Numbered from the stretch's first letter, positions 27,816-40,545 are shown. The stretch is 64,000 bases of DNA from Xenorhabdus cabanillasii (GCF_003386665.1 NZ_QTUB01000001.1:1364001-1428000); one strand, 5' to 3'. Notes: generated by a model not told the origin, from the sequence alone. A program made the numbers and translations.

Positions 27816-29897
27816 TTAGGCATGGCTGTATTGCGAACGGTCGGACAGCCAGCGTTCAATCAGTGCTTTGGCATGTTCCGGGTAGTGTTGATGGATATAG
27901 TGGGCAATACGTTGCACTTCGGGGAGCATTCCCTGATCCCTTAATAAATCGGCAATCCTGAACTCGACGTTACCGGTCTGACGCGTACCAAGCAGTTCAC
28001 CTGGCCCCCGAATTTCCAGATCTCTTTGAGCGATAACAAAACCATCATTACTGTCCCGTAAGACTTGCAGACGTATTTTGGCTGTATTGGTCAGCGGTGT
28101 CTTATAGAGCAGGACACAGTGAGAGGCTACGGCTCCACGCCCGACGCGGCCACGGAGCTGATGTAACTGAGCCAATCCTAACCGTTCAGGATTGTCGATG
28201 ATCATCAGGCTGGCGTTAGGGACATCCACACCGACTTCAATCACTGTGGTGGCAACCAATAACTGTAATTCACCTTGCTTGAAAGCCTCCATAATGGATT
28301 GCTTTTCTGCCGGTTTCATCCGCCCATGCACGAGGCCGATTTTCAGCTCAGGTAGCATCAGGGTCAATTCTTCACTGGTAACCTGAGCAGCTTGTGCTTC
28401 CAGAACTTCGGAGTCTTCAATCAGGGTGCATACCCAATAAGCCTGACGTCCTTCGTCTAAGCAAGCACTTTTAATACGCTCAATAATTTCATTCCGGCGA
28501 GTATCAGGGATAGCGACAGTTGTTACAGGTGTTCGTCCAGGGGGAAGTTCATCAATAATGGAAGTATCTAAATCGGCATAAGCGGTCATTGCCAATGTTC
28601 GTGGAATAGGTGTTGCAGTCATGATCAATTGATGGGGATGAAACCCCTGTTCACGCCCTTTTTCCCAAAGCGCCAGACGTTGATGAACACCGAATCGGTG
28701 TTGTTCATCAATAATGACCAATGCCAGCCCGGCAAATTTAACTTGCTCCTGAAACATTGCGTGAGTGCCGACGACCATACTTACCTGACCACTGGCAATA
28801 GCTTCTTGTTGTGCTTGGCGCGCCTTACCTTTTTGCTTACCCGCGAGCCATCCTACCTGAATACCGAGTGGCTCGAACCACTGGCGAAAAGTGTTGGCAT
28901 GTTGCTCCGCAAGAAGTTCGGTCGGTGCCATTAAGGCAACCTGCTTACCATGTACAATAGCCCGTATTGCAGCGAGTGCTGCCACCAGCGTTTTACCGGA
29001 ACCGACATCACCTTGTATCAGCCGCATCATCGGGACATTTTTTTCCAGGTCGTGTTCTATTTCCCTTACTACACGCTCCTGCGCACGTGTTGGCGAAAAA
29101 GGGAGCTGATCCAGCAATTGCTGTTTTAATGAATTATCTGCGGTGAGCGGTTGAGCATGGAAACGCTGAGCTCCGGCTCTGACCGCCAGCATGCTTAAAT
29201 GGTGTGCCAGCAGTTCTTCCAGAATTAATCGGCGTTGTGCTGGATGTTTACCATTTTCCAAATCGGCCAGAGAAATATCTGGTGGTGGACGGTGCAGAGT
29301 ACGCAGAGCATTGGGAAGGCTGATGATCTGCTGACTAAACTGATCTGGCAATAATTCATTAATCGGGCAAGTATCAAGCAGTTCCAGAGCCTGTTCGATC
29401 AACTTGCGCAGTGTAGTTTGGCGCACTCCCTCCGTCGTGGGATAGACAGGTGTTAGTGTATCCTGCAATTGAGTGCGCTCGGCGTGTTGCCGGATCTTGT
29501 ATTCTGGATGAATAATTTCGGCTCCCTGGGAGCCGCGGCGAATTTCACCATAAACAATGATATGCTTGCCTTTCGCCAGACTATTCTTCATGGCAGCAGT
29601 GAAATTAAAAAAACGCAGAGTTAATATGCCTGTTCCGTCGCTGATTTGACAGGTCATTATGCGCCGTCGCCCAAAAGCTACATTGGTACGTAATATTTCA
29701 CCCATCACCGTAGCATAAGTACCGGGTAATACATCGTTAATAGCATACAGGCGGGTTTGATCTTCATAACGGAGAGGTAAATGCAGCAATAAATCCTGTA
29801 GATTGACCAATCCCAATCTGGCAAGTTTAGTCACCTGATTGGCTCCGACACCATGTAAAGTGGTTAATGGGATGGCATCAAGTAATCGGCCTTTCAT
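27816..29897 (-). CDS. recG: ATP-dependent DNA helicase RecG
   Basis: A branch-migrating helicase that remodels stalled forks and D-loops, 693 residues, as in E. coli. The N-terminal wedge/OB domain is followed by superfamily 2 helicase motifs: Walker A QGDVGSGKT (around 297), DEQH box (around 398, IIDEQHRFGV), motif III TATPIPRTLA and motif VI QLRGRVGRG. It is the last gene of the rpoZ-spoT-trmH-recG transcription unit, 22 bases after trmH. Confidence 0.97.
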   Translation of the reverse strand: MKGRLLDAIPLTTLHGVGANQVTKLARLGLVNLQDLLLHLPLRYEDQTRLYAINDVLPGTYATVMGEILRTNVAFGRRRIMTCQISDGTGILTLRFFNFTAAMKNSLAKGKHIIVYGEIRRGSQGAEIIHPEYKIRQHAERTQLQDTLTPVYPTTEGVRQTTLRKLIEQALELLDTCPINELLPDQFSQQIISLPNALRTLHRPPPDISLADLENGKHPAQRRLILEELLAHHLSMLAVRAGAQRFHAQPLTADNSLKQQLLDQLPFSPTRAQERVVREIEHDLEKNVPMMRLIQGDVGSGKTLVAALAAIRAIVHGKQVALMAPTELLAEQHANTFRQWFEPLGIQVGWLAGKQKGKARQAQQEAIASGQVSMVVGTHAMFQEQVKFAGLALVIIDEQHRFGVHQRLALWEKGREQGFHPHQLIMTATPIPRTLAMTAYADLDTSIIDELPPGRTPVTTVAIPDTRRNEIIERIKSACLDEGRQAYWVCTLIEDSEVLEAQAAQVTSEELTLMLPELKIGLVHGRMKPAEKQSIMEAFKQGELQLLVATTVIEVGVDVPNASLMIIDNPERLGLAQLHQLRGRVGRGAVASHCVLLYKTPLTNTAKIRLQVLRDSNDGFVIAQRDLEIRGPGELLGTRQTGNVEFRIADLLRDQGMLPEVQRIAHYIHQHYPEHAKALIERWLSDRSQYSHA

Positions 29898-29919
29898 ACC
29901 TATTCTCCGTCAGTGTGAT

Positions 29920-30627
29920 TTATTTCCCTGTTGGTGGTGCGGTTGTTGCCTGCATTGTTGCCCACCAGGATTCACTTGCGATAATTTGCCCTTGTTTATC
30001 AATGAACGGTCGTTCCAGCCCTTTACGATGTGCGACCGCAGCTAAAACAGGATATCCGCCTTCAAACAGTAACTTTTGTTGCTCCTCTTCGGAGAGAATA
30101 CTTTCCTCCCGCTGATACATACCAGCAAGTTGGCGTTGCCGCTGTGCTTCATACAGAATCAGAGCAGAGGCAACAGAGACATTCAGTGACTGAACCATGC
30201 CTGCCATCGGAATGATAATGTCATGATCTGCCAGCGCGATAGCCTGTTTGGAAATCCCTTTCTTTTCCTGCCCCATAATGATGCAGGTAGGTTTAGTGTA
30301 ATCAATCTGACGGAAATCAACCGCTTTATCAGAAAGATTGGTGGCTAATATCTGCATTCCGGCTGTTTTAAACTGGCTAATCGCGTGTTCAATAGATGAG
30401 TGAGTTTCTACCTGAACCCAACTGTTACTACCTGCCGCAGAGGAGAGTTGAGTCCGTAACTGATGAGAAGGCCAAATGGCATGGATTTGATGAATACCAA
30501 CTGCATCCGCAGAGCGAATAACTGCGGATACATTATGGGGTTTATGTACTTCTTCTAAACAAATTGTCAGGTCAGGTTGACGCGTTGCCATCATCTGACA
30601 AATACGTGCATAACGTTTAGGATTCAT
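29920..30627 (-). CDS. trmH: tRNA (guanosine(18)-2'-O)-methyltransferase
   Basis: A SPOUT-fold methyltransferase that puts a 2'-O-methyl group on G18 in the D-loop of tRNAs, using SAM. 235 residues (E. coli TrmH, once SpoU, 229). SPOUT motif 1 lies in the LEEVHKPHNVSAVIRSADA stretch with its Asn and Arg, motif 2 is CIIMGQEKKGIS, and motif 3 is the knot SLNVSVASALILYE (about 150-164). It follows spoT with a 5-base gap, so it is translationally linked to it. A short, charged C-terminal tail follows the knot. Confidence 0.95.
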   Translation of the reverse strand: MNPKRYARICQMMATRQPDLTICLEEVHKPHNVSAVIRSADAVGIHQIHAIWPSHQLRTQLSSAAGSNSWVQVETHSSIEHAISQFKTAGMQILATNLSDKAVDFRQIDYTKPTCIIMGQEKKGISKQAIALADHDIIIPMAGMVQSLNVSVASALILYEAQRQRQLAGMYQREESILSEEEQQKLLFEGGYPVLAAVAHRKGLERPFIDKQGQIIASESWWATMQATTAPPTGK

Positions 30628-30632
30628 AACCT

Positions 30633-32744
30633 CTAGTTTCGGTTACGGCTGACTCGCAGTACATCCGGCATAACACGTATCTTACGCATGATATTTGCCA
30701 ACTGGATACGGTCTTTGGTCGTCAGCCTGATGAAAGCACAATAAACGCGGCCATCTTTTTCCTCGGTATTCATGCTTTGGATGCTGGAATTTGCATCATT
30801 AATGGCTGCTGTCAGATTTGCCAGTGCTCCCTGATGGTTAAACATATCAACTTTAATTTCAGCGATAAAATCGCTATTGATATCTTTATCCCACTCAACC
30901 GGCATGAATTTTTCCGGTTCTTTCTGATAACCGCGGATATTACGGCAAGATTCGTGATGGATAACTAAACCTTTCCCAGGACTGATATGAGAAATAATCG
31001 GGTCCCCCGGAATCGGTCGGCAACACTTAGCAAAAGTAATCAGGATGCCATCAGCACCTTTGATTGGCAGCTTACGGGATTGACTGCTACTACCATTCGG
31101 AATTTTTTCTGTAACACCCAATAGATTATGAGCAACGACAACACTCATCGCATTACCTAATCCGATCTCTGCCAGCAGATCATCGAGTGAAGCGAGTTTC
31201 ATTCTTGCCAATTCTCTGTCGATATTTCCCTGTAAAATATCGTTAATTTTCAGTCCATTGCCAAGTGCATGATTGAGCAGACGCCGCCCCAGACTAACGG
31301 AATCATCCCGTTTAAGGTTTTTCAGTAACTGGCGTATCTTAGCGCGTGCTTTAGAGCTGACGACAAAATTCAGCCACGCCGCATTAGGGCGGGCGCTTGG
31401 GGCGGTAATGATCTCAACGGTTTGCCCACTGCTTAGGGTCTGAGATAGCGGGTAAGGCAGACGATCAACTCGAGCCCCGACACAAGCGTGACCAATATCC
31501 GTATGGACGGCATAAGCAAAGTCGACAGGTGTTGCACCTGCCGGTAATTCGACAATACGTCCTTCAGGAGTAAAAACGTAAATCTCATCAGGGAATAGAT
31601 CAGATTTGACGCTTTCAATGAATTCGAAAGAGCTACCAGCACTCTGCTGAAGTTCCAGCAGACTTTGCATCCAGCGTTGGGCACGGACTTGCGCTGTGGT
31701 GCCTGATTCCCCTTGTTCTTTATAAGCCCAGTGTGCCGCAACCCCCATCTCTGCCATTTGATCCATGTCTTCTGTCCGGATCTGGACTTCAACAGGTACT
31801 CCATGTGGACCGATCAGAGAGGTATGCAAGGATTGATAGCCGTTGGCCTTAGGAATGGCAATATAATCTTTCACTCTGCCGGGACGGGGTTTATACAGGC
31901 TGTGCATTTGCCCTAAAACACGGTAACAGGTATCAAGATTGCCGACGATGACACGGAACGCGTAAATATCCATAATGGAATGAAAACGCTGTTCTTTCAG
32001 GTGCATCTTGCGATAGATAGAGTAGAGGTGTTTTTCCCGTCCATTGACGGTACATTGGATGCCTGCATCCGTTAATCTGCCTTCAATTTCTGACAGAATT
32101 TTCTGGATCATTTCCTTACGGTTGCCACGGGCAGCTTTAACAACTTCTTTGATCACCCGATAGCGGTTAGGATACAAGGCTTCAAAACCAAGCTCTTCCA
32201 GTTCTGTTTTCAGGTGATGTATCCCCAGCCGATGGGCCAACGGGCTGTAGATTTCCAACGTTTCCCTGGCGATGCGCCGCCGTTTATCAGGGCGCAGAGA
32301 GCCAAGGGTTCGCATGTTGTGTGTTCGGTCTGCCAGTTTGATCAGAATGACACGGATATCCTGTACCATTGCCATGATCATTTTGCGGAAGTTTTCGGCC
32401 TGAGCTTCCTTTTTATCACGGAAGTTCAGCTTGTCCAGTTTAGAGACACCTTCCACTAATCCAGCGACGGTGGTGCCGAATAATTGCTCAATATCCTGAA
32501 ATGTCGCTGGGGTATCTTCAATGACGTCATGCAGAAGTGCGGCCATAATTGTTTCATGGTCAAGACGCATTTCAGCCAGAATACAAGCAACAGCTACGGG
32601 ATGAGTAATATATGGCTCACCACTGGAGCGGGTTTGCCCTTCGTGGGCATCCCGTGCTACGACATAAGCCTGCTTTAATAGATCAATTTGATCTTCAGGC
32701 AAATATTTAAGTACAAGCTGGTTCAGGCTTTCAAACAGGTACAA
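30633..32744 (-). CDS. spoT: Bifunctional (p)ppGpp synthetase/hydrolase SpoT
   Basis: Controls the alarmone (p)ppGpp, mainly by hydrolysis; responds to carbon, fatty-acid and iron limitation. 703 residues (E. coli 702). Domains: HD hydrolase with HDVIEDT (His72-Asp73), synthetase region (about 200-330), TGS domain (about 388-447, IYVFTPEGRIVELPAGATPVDFAY read in parts), a helical region with the Cys-rich KCCRPIPGDPI, and a C-terminal ACT domain (VDMFNHQGALANLTAAIND). It lies 18 bases after rpoZ in the same direction; order rpoZ-spoT-trmH-recG as in E. coli. Confidence 0.97.
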   Translation of the reverse strand: MYLFESLNQLVLKYLPEDQIDLLKQAYVVARDAHEGQTRSSGEPYITHPVAVACILAEMRLDHETIMAALLHDVIEDTPATFQDIEQLFGTTVAGLVEGVSKLDKLNFRDKKEAQAENFRKMIMAMVQDIRVILIKLADRTHNMRTLGSLRPDKRRRIARETLEIYSPLAHRLGIHHLKTELEELGFEALYPNRYRVIKEVVKAARGNRKEMIQKILSEIEGRLTDAGIQCTVNGREKHLYSIYRKMHLKEQRFHSIMDIYAFRVIVGNLDTCYRVLGQMHSLYKPRPGRVKDYIAIPKANGYQSLHTSLIGPHGVPVEVQIRTEDMDQMAEMGVAAHWAYKEQGESGTTAQVRAQRWMQSLLELQQSAGSSFEFIESVKSDLFPDEIYVFTPEGRIVELPAGATPVDFAYAVHTDIGHACVGARVDRLPYPLSQTLSSGQTVEIITAPSARPNAAWLNFVVSSKARAKIRQLLKNLKRDDSVSLGRRLLNHALGNGLKINDILQGNIDRELARMKLASLDDLLAEIGLGNAMSVVVAHNLLGVTEKIPNGSSSQSRKLPIKGADGILITFAKCCRPIPGDPIISHISPGKGLVIHHESCRNIRGYQKEPEKFMPVEWDKDINSDFIAEIKVDMFNHQGALANLTAAINDANSSIQSMNTEEKDGRVYCAFIRLTTKDRIQLANIMRKIRVMPDVLRVSRNRN

Positions 32745-32762
32745 GGCAGACCTACCGTAAAA

Positions 32763-33038
32763 TTAACGACGACCGTCGGCGATAGCAGAAACAGCTTTGA
32801 TTTCTGCAGCTTCTTGCTCCTGCTGTTCTTGACGTTCACGAACATCAAGGATTTTATTATTAATAAGACCTTGCTCGATTTCACGCAGAGCGATAACTGT
32901 CATCTTATCGTTTTCTTCTGGAACAAGAGGATCTTTTCCACCTGACTGTAATTGGCGTGCTCGGCGAGCAGCGACCAACACCAGGTCAAAACGGTTACCA
33001 ATTTTTTCTACTGCGTCTTGAACAGTTACGCGTGCCAT
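32763..33038 (-). CDS. rpoZ: RNA polymerase omega subunit
   Basis: The small subunit that helps fold and hold beta-prime in RNA polymerase and forms part of ppGpp site 1. 91 residues, identical length to E. coli. The conserved N-terminus [20 protein letters not shown] contains MAR at 1-3, which contacts ppGpp in E. coli. The downstream spoT makes this a compact stringent-response unit. gmk lies 54 bases upstream in the same direction. Confidence 0.97.
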   Translation of the reverse strand: MARVTVQDAVEKIGNRFDLVLVAARRARQLQSGGKDPLVPEENDKMTVIALREIEQGLINNKILDVRERQEQQEQEAAEIKAVSAIADGRR

Positions 33039-33092
33039 ATATGTGCTACTCCACAGATAAATAAATGACTGGGCATAATACTGAAACTTAGT

Positions 33093-35793
<2,701 letters not shown>

Positions 35794-35959
35794 GTTGATT
35801 TACATGAATTTCCTTCACAGGAAGCGGTTTCTTTGCAGTAGTTTTCTTTGTCGGGAAGTCGGGAAATGTGGAAAAGGAGAATACAGAAAAGAAAACGGCA
35901 GGCAGGTAAACACGCAAGAGCGAAGGAGCAAGCACTTGCTCCAAACGCCCAGATTAATG

Positions 35960-36577
35960 TCAATGGTCAGCGCCATCATAGTTGAAGATGGGTAATCCAA
36001 GACGATAGCGAATAGCAATCAAGCGGGCAGTCAGGCCTGCAATAAGGGTGATGATGATTACGCTGTTTGGGTGCAGTGGAGTATGTAATAACGCGATATA
36101 TAACCAGGCAGACGCAAAAGAGACACCTGCGTAGATCTCTTTCTGGAACACTAATGGAATGGTGTTACAAAACATATCACGCAGTACTCCACCAAAAACA
36201 CCGGTAATAACAGCGGCAATGGCGGCAATGACTGGGCTGTAGTGCATATCCAGTGCGATTTGTGCGCCAATAATTGAAAAAACAATTAAACCAATCGCAT
36301 CAAGAATAAGAAATAAACGTCGAAGGTGTTTCATCATTGGGGCAACCCAAATGGTGACTACTGCGGCGCAGGCAACAGTCACAATGTATTCTGGATTTTT
36401 AACCCAACCAAGGGGGTAGTGGCCCAGAATAATATCACGAACGGAACCACCGCCAATGGCTGTTACAGAAGCAATAATAATTACGCCGAACACATCCATT
36501 TTTCGACGACCTGCGGCTAAGGCACCTGTCATGGCTTCAGCCGTGATACCAATGATATAAAGGACACTGAGTAGCAT
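35960..36577 (-). CDS. yicG: TRIC-type cation channel family membrane protein YicG
   Basis: A 205-residue inner-membrane protein of the UPF0126/TRIC family, equal in length to E. coli YicG. Seven helices made of two repeats, each with the conserved GGGxxRD loop: [14 protein letters not shown] (about 41-54) and [12 protein letters not shown] (about 127-138). Prokaryotic TRIC proteins form trimeric K+-permeable channels; transport by YicG itself is inferred from the family. The ATG at 36577 ([16 protein letters not shown]) matches E. coli; a TTG four codons upstream is less likely. It is convergent with ligB, as in E. coli. Confidence 0.9.
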   Translation of the reverse strand: MLLSVLYIIGITAEAMTGALAAGRRKMDVFGVIIIASVTAIGGGSVRDIILGHYPLGWVKNPEYIVTVACAAVVTIWVAPMMKHLRRLFLILDAIGLIVFSIIGAQIALDMHYSPVIAAIAAVITGVFGGVLRDMFCNTIPLVFQKEIYAGVSFASAWLYIALLHTPLHPNSVIIITLIAGLTARLIAIRYRLGLPIFNYDGADH

Positions 36578-36712
36578 AAATTTAATCAAATGGAATATAA
36601 AGTAAGGTAAAGAGTAATGCTGAAATAATAACGTCTCGATTGAAATTTTTTAGTTAAATTTTAATAGCATTAGTTTTTATTATCCGAAACCTCGCATCTT
36701 AAAGGTAGGAAA

Positions 36713-38029
36713 ATGGTTTTTAAGGAACGTCAGATTACATTCGACAACCGTAGCCATCAGATAACTAATATAAATATCTGGACCCCTGATAGCCAGTGGT
36801 TAGTCTATGATGTACGCCCTAACGGGGCAGACTTTACTGGCTTAACGATAGAAAAAATTCATATACATAATGGACAGACAGAGATTATTTATCAGGCAAA
36901 AGATGGTGCACATGTTGGCGTTGTAACAGTTAGTCCGCAGGAACCTGCTCGTTATGCGTTTATTCATGGCCCGGAAAATCCTGACGCTCACTGGCAATAC
37001 GATTTTCATCATCGCCGTGGTGTGATCGTTTCCGATATGCAGCCAAATGTTGCTGTCAATATTGATGCGTTGGACATTACCTCACCGTATACAGCCGGAG
37101 CCTTACGTGGTGGTACACATGTGCATGTTTTCAGTCCTGATGGCAGTCGTTTGAGCTTTACCTATAACGACCATGTTATGCATGAGTTGGATCCTGCACT
37201 TGATTTACGCAATGTAGCGGTCGCTATTCCACTAAGAGCGGTGATATCAGCCAAAAAACACCCAAGAGAATATGATGGTAGCTATTTTTCGGTGGTAGTG
37301 AGCCGCACTACAGCACATCCACGCCCTGGTAGTGATGAGATCAATCGCGCATATGAAGAAGGATGGATTGGGCAGCAGGGTTATCTTAAAAAGAATGGGC
37401 AATGGCAGCGTTGGGCTCTGGCTTTTATTGGTGATACATGCGCTGAAAATGGTGAAAAGATCCCTGAAATTTACCTTGTTGACCTACCTGAGCATGATGA
37501 AGATTATGCGGTTGAAGGTAATCAGCCATTAACCGGAACGGAAACAACCTTGCCTGCACCCCCTGCGGGAGTGAAACAGCAACGTTTAACATTTACCCAC
37601 CAGAATCGTTGGCCGGGCGTGGTCAGTACGCCCCGGCATTGGTTGAGAACATCTCCGGATGGCAGCAAAATTTGTTTTCTGATGAAAGATGATAAGGGAA
37701 CTATCCAGTTATGGTATGTATCCCCAAAAGGGGGAGAACCAATACAGGTCACGCATAGTGCACATGACATACAATCTGCATTTAACTGGGATAGCCGAGG
37801 CCGATTTATTGCTTTTGTCTGTGATAACAGTGTCATGCTCTGTGACAGCCAAAATGGTGAAGTTCAGCGGCTAACAGCACGTACTGACATTGCTCCATGT
37901 GCTGATGCAATAGTGCTTTCTCCTGATGACCGACATGTTGCTTTTATGCGGGATATTAATGGCTATCGTCAGATCCTTATTGTCGAGACAGGCATCGTTG
38001 CACCATCTTTGCACAATAACGATGCCTGA
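36713..38029 (+). CDS. yidR: DUF3748 beta-propeller protein YidR
   Basis: A 438-residue protein similar to E. coli YidR (about 415 residues), which is related to oligogalacturonate lyase and TolB-type propellers. No signal peptide, so probably cytoplasmic. WD/Asp-box-like blades are visible: WTPDSQWLVYDVRPNG, VFSPDGSRLSFTYNDH, RTSPDGSKICFLMKDD, LSPDDRHVAFMRD. The stretch YDFHHRRGVIV and GGTHVHVF give conserved His that resemble the metal site of the lyase family. An AGGTAGG ribosome-binding site precedes the ATG. Neighbour yidQ (opposite strand) is conserved from E. coli. The biochemical role is not known. Confidence 0.85.
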   Translation: MVFKERQITFDNRSHQITNINIWTPDSQWLVYDVRPNGADFTGLTIEKIHIHNGQTEIIYQAKDGAHVGVVTVSPQEPARYAFIHGPENPDAHWQYDFHHRRGVIVSDMQPNVAVNIDALDITSPYTAGALRGGTHVHVFSPDGSRLSFTYNDHVMHELDPALDLRNVAVAIPLRAVISAKKHPREYDGSYFSVVVSRTTAHPRPGSDEINRAYEEGWIGQQGYLKKNGQWQRWALAFIGDTCAENGEKIPEIYLVDLPEHDEDYAVEGNQPLTGTETTLPAPPAGVKQQRLTFTHQNRWPGVVSTPRHWLRTSPDGSKICFLMKDDKGTIQLWYVSPKGGEPIQVTHSAHDIQSAFNWDSRGRFIAFVCDNSVMLCDSQNGEVQRLTARTDIAPCADAIVLSPDDRHVAFMRDINGYRQILIVETGIVAPSLHNNDA

Positions 38030-38099
38030 AAAAACATATTAAGACAATTTGCAGCACAATGGGTATTGGTAGAGCTGTGATTGATAGGGCAATGAAGGA

Positions 38100-38453
38100 T
38101 CAGTCTTCATCATTCATGGACTCTTCTGATATCTGTTGTGTATGAGTTGAACTTTTTTCCAGTTTTTCAATGCGAAGCTTAGGTGATTTCCTTGTTTGAT
38201 CCTGATTTGAGAAAGCATAATCATAAGGGAGCAAAAGAGTATCTAAAAAGGCTGATAATGGTAGATCTACTGCGAGCAAAGGTTTCAGGAACCATCCCGT
38301 TTTGTCATCTTTTAACATGTTAATATTAGCTTGTGCCCCAGAATAATATCCCTGATGGGGGCCACTATGTGTCATGATGCTGGAACAGCCTATAAGCAGA
38401 GACCACCCAAATATAGTAGCGGATAATAGAAGCAGTTTACTGTTTTTCATCAT
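38100..38453 (-). CDS. yidQ: YceK/YidQ family lipoprotein (DUF1375)
   Basis: A small lipoprotein of 117 residues from this start. The signal peptide MMKNSKLLLLSATIFGWSL is followed by the lipobox LIGC, then SSIMTHSGPHQGYYSGAQAN, typical of the YceK/YidQ family. A hydrophobic, Pro-containing stretch LDTLLLPYDYAF follows and the C-terminus is charged. The frame opens at 38495, but the ATG pair at 38453/38450 stands just before the signal peptide, behind a GGA motif. Residue after Cys is Ser, which predicts sorting to the outer membrane. Function unknown. It converges with yidR, as in E. coli. Confidence 0.85.
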   Translation of the reverse strand: MMKNSKLLLLSATIFGWSLLIGCSSIMTHSGPHQGYYSGAQANINMLKDDKTGWFLKPLLAVDLPLSAFLDTLLLPYDYAFSNQDQTRKSPKLRIEKLEKSSTHTQQISEESMNDED

Positions 38454-38821
38454 TTCTATTCCATGAACCCAATGAGTTAATTTGTCGATATCCAAATTCT
38501 TATATCTACTTTAACGTTACTTTCCTTAATCATAAAGATAACTCTATATGATTATTTACTATAGTCAGGTTATATTCAGTTTGCTATAGCGCTTATTGTT
38601 AAATGCAATAATTTTTTTCGTCAGAACATATATAAATTATTTCTTTTGAATTTATCAACAGTATAAGCAATTACCCAAATGAATGTTTTTCATTGCTTAG
38701 ATTAGGCACTGAGTTTGAGGAAATAAGGTTTGGGAATTAGGTGTAGATGATTACTTTCTGTAAGATGTGAGGGATTGAAAACAGTGTAAAATGATTAAGC
38801 ATATGTATTTGATTCATTAAA

Positions 38822-38837
38822 TGTGCTTTAGATCACA
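38822..38837. promoter_or_regulatory. CRP-binding site in the yidQ-avtA gap
   Basis: TGTGCTTTAGATCACA with flanks AAA-TGTG...CACA-TAA is a strong match to the CRP consensus (TGTGA-N6-TCACA, one mismatch). It stands about 370 bases before yidQ and about 230 bases before a + strand terminator, so it could drive a + strand transcript. Confidence 0.65.
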
Positions 38838-38937
38838 TAATACGTAGCAATCATCTTAATTTCACAAGTTAGAGGCAATTTAAAGTTAAAAAATCTTGTC
38901 TATTCAGGTCATTAGATTTTTTATTTTCTGGTTAAAT

Positions 38938-39042
38938 ATGCCGAGTTCAGGGAAAGTGTATAAACAAGGATTGTTTTCCTTTCCTACTATGTGTGAAGAA
39001 TTCTTTTGGGATTCTAATAACTACTGTCCTGTTTTCAGGTAA
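38938..39042 (+). CDS. Possible small protein of 34 residues
   Basis: An ORF starting ATG at 38938 codes for a 34-residue peptide beginning MPSSGKVYKQG and ending NNYCPVFR. It ends 21 bases before a good + strand terminator and begins about 100 bases after a CRP site. The peptide has two Cys and many aromatic residues. No clear Shine-Dalgarno is present and I recognise no family. The same signals would also fit a non-coding small RNA of about 200 bases. Coding status is uncertain. Confidence 0.25.
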   Translation: MPSSGKVYKQGLFSFPTMCEEFFWDSNNYCPVFR

Positions 39043-39063
39043 AAAGTCCTCGTTATCATTTTA

Positions 39064-39093
39064 CTCCCTCACCTTAAATGAGGGAGCTTTTTT
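39064..39093 (+). terminator. Rho-independent terminator on the + strand in the yidQ-avtA gap
   Basis: CTCCCTCA / TGAGGGAG with a 7-base loop is followed by CTTTTTT on the + strand. No annotated + strand gene precedes it. On the minus strand, where avtA ends, the bases after the stem (TAAAATGA) make a poor T-run. Confidence 0.75.
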
Positions 39094-39103
39094 ATTATTC
39101 CGA

Positions 39104-40360
39104 TTAGCGATCTGCTTCTTTATGAGCGATTTCAATTTCTTCGGATAAAATACGGACACCTTCTTCGATTTTCTCCAAATCAGGCACATAGTTCATACGT
39201 ATACATTGATGGGCGTGAGGCCAGTTGTGTTCCAAACCAGGGAAAAAGTAGTGGCCCGGCAACATTAATACTTTTCGTTTTTTTAATCGCTGATAAAGGA
39301 TTTCTGTCGTAATCGGCAGATTTTTAAACCATAGCCAGAGGAATATTGCTCCTTCTGGTTTATGAATAAGGCAATACTCTTCTGACATATAACGGCGAAT
39401 GATCTTAATTACGCTATCTACCCGTTTCTTATAAAATGGCTGAATAACATTCTGGGATAAACGGAACAAATCATTACGGCGGATCATTTCCAGCGTAATA
39501 GCAGAGCCAACCCCGCCTGGTGCCAGACTAATAACGCCATTCATATTACTGACAGCATGGATAATTTTCTCATTAGCAATGATGATTCCGCAACGAGTAC
39601 CCGGTAGCCCCAGTTTGGACAGGCTCATGCATAAGATAATATTTGGGTTCCAAAGAGGCGTTGCATTACTGAATACAATACCCGGGAACGGTACACCGTA
39701 GGCATTATCGATCAGCAGAGGGATTTGGTGTTGCTGAGCCAACGCATCCAGACGCAGTAATTCTTCATCGGTGATGACATTACCTGTTGGATTAGTTGGA
39801 CGGGAAACACAGATCAAGTTGATATCTTCAGAAATATTCAGGTGATCAAAATCAACCCGATATTTAAATTGGCCATTGGGTAGTAATTCAATATTGGGTT
39901 TGTTGGCAACAAATAAACCTTCATCCAGACCAGAATCAGTATAGCCAATATATTCCGGCGCAAGGGGAAACAGAACCCGTTTCATTGAACCATCTTCAGC
40001 TCGCCCCGCTAATAAATTGAACAGGTAGAAGAAGGCGCTTTGGCTGCCATTGGTCAGGGCAATATTTTGCGGGTGGATTTCCCAACCGAGTTTTTCTTGT
40101 AATTCTTGAGCCAAAGCTGCGATTAAGGTGTTTTTCCCCTGTGGCCCATCATAATTGCACAGAGTTTCGGTTAATTGGCCGTTTAACGCTAGATCTGTCA
40201 ATAGTTGTTGGAAATATTCATCCATTTCAGGAATATGAGCAGGATTACCACCACCTAACATAATTGCGTCGGGTGTTCTCAAACCTTTGTTGAGATCATT
40301 CATCAGGAGAGTAATTCCTGAATCCTGTGTGAACTTGTTTCCGAATTGAGAGAATTTCAT
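39104..40360 (-). CDS. avtA: Valine--pyruvate transaminase
   Basis: A PLP-dependent fold-type I aminotransferase, 418 residues (E. coli AvtA 417). It interconverts valine and pyruvate with 2-oxoisovalerate and alanine. The PLP lysine is in SLSKLGLPGTRCG (near residue 253). SRPTNPTGNVIT and DNAYGVPFPG carry the Asn/Asp/Tyr cofactor contacts, and an Arg near the C-terminus (CIRMNYVP) would bind the substrate carboxylate. Single gene, cytoplasmic. An approximately 185-base gap separates it from the tag remnant upstream. Confidence 0.95.
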   Translation of the reverse strand: MKFSQFGNKFTQDSGITLLMNDLNKGLRTPDAIMLGGGNPAHIPEMDEYFQQLLTDLALNGQLTETLCNYDGPQGKNTLIAALAQELQEKLGWEIHPQNIALTNGSQSAFFYLFNLLAGRAEDGSMKRVLFPLAPEYIGYTDSGLDEGLFVANKPNIELLPNGQFKYRVDFDHLNISEDINLICVSRPTNPTGNVITDEELLRLDALAQQHQIPLLIDNAYGVPFPGIVFSNATPLWNPNIILCMSLSKLGLPGTRCGIIIANEKIIHAVSNMNGVISLAPGGVGSAITLEMIRRNDLFRLSQNVIQPFYKKRVDSVIKIIRRYMSEEYCLIHKPEGAIFLWLWFKNLPITTEILYQRLKKRKVLMLPGHYFFPGLEHNWPHAHQCIRMNYVPDLEKIEEGVRILSEEIEIAHKEADR

Positions 40361-40545
40361 AACAGCAGCAGCGTCTTTTTTGTAGGATGAGAGGACACCA
40401 TACCCCGCACTTTATTATGGTGCAATGGGGTAAAGTTTTTATTCTATATTGCTATATATTGTAATGTGACTTGTTGTTGGATTTTGAAACTGGATATTTA
40501 ATATTTTTATAGTCTTATATTTTAACAACAAATTGCCACCTATTT

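Noticed and set aside
37990..38027. Inverted repeat AGGCATCGTT / AACGATGCCT at the end of yidR
   Set aside because: It overlaps the stop codon and is followed by A, not T, on the + strand, and by no T-run on the minus strand. It is not an intrinsic terminator.
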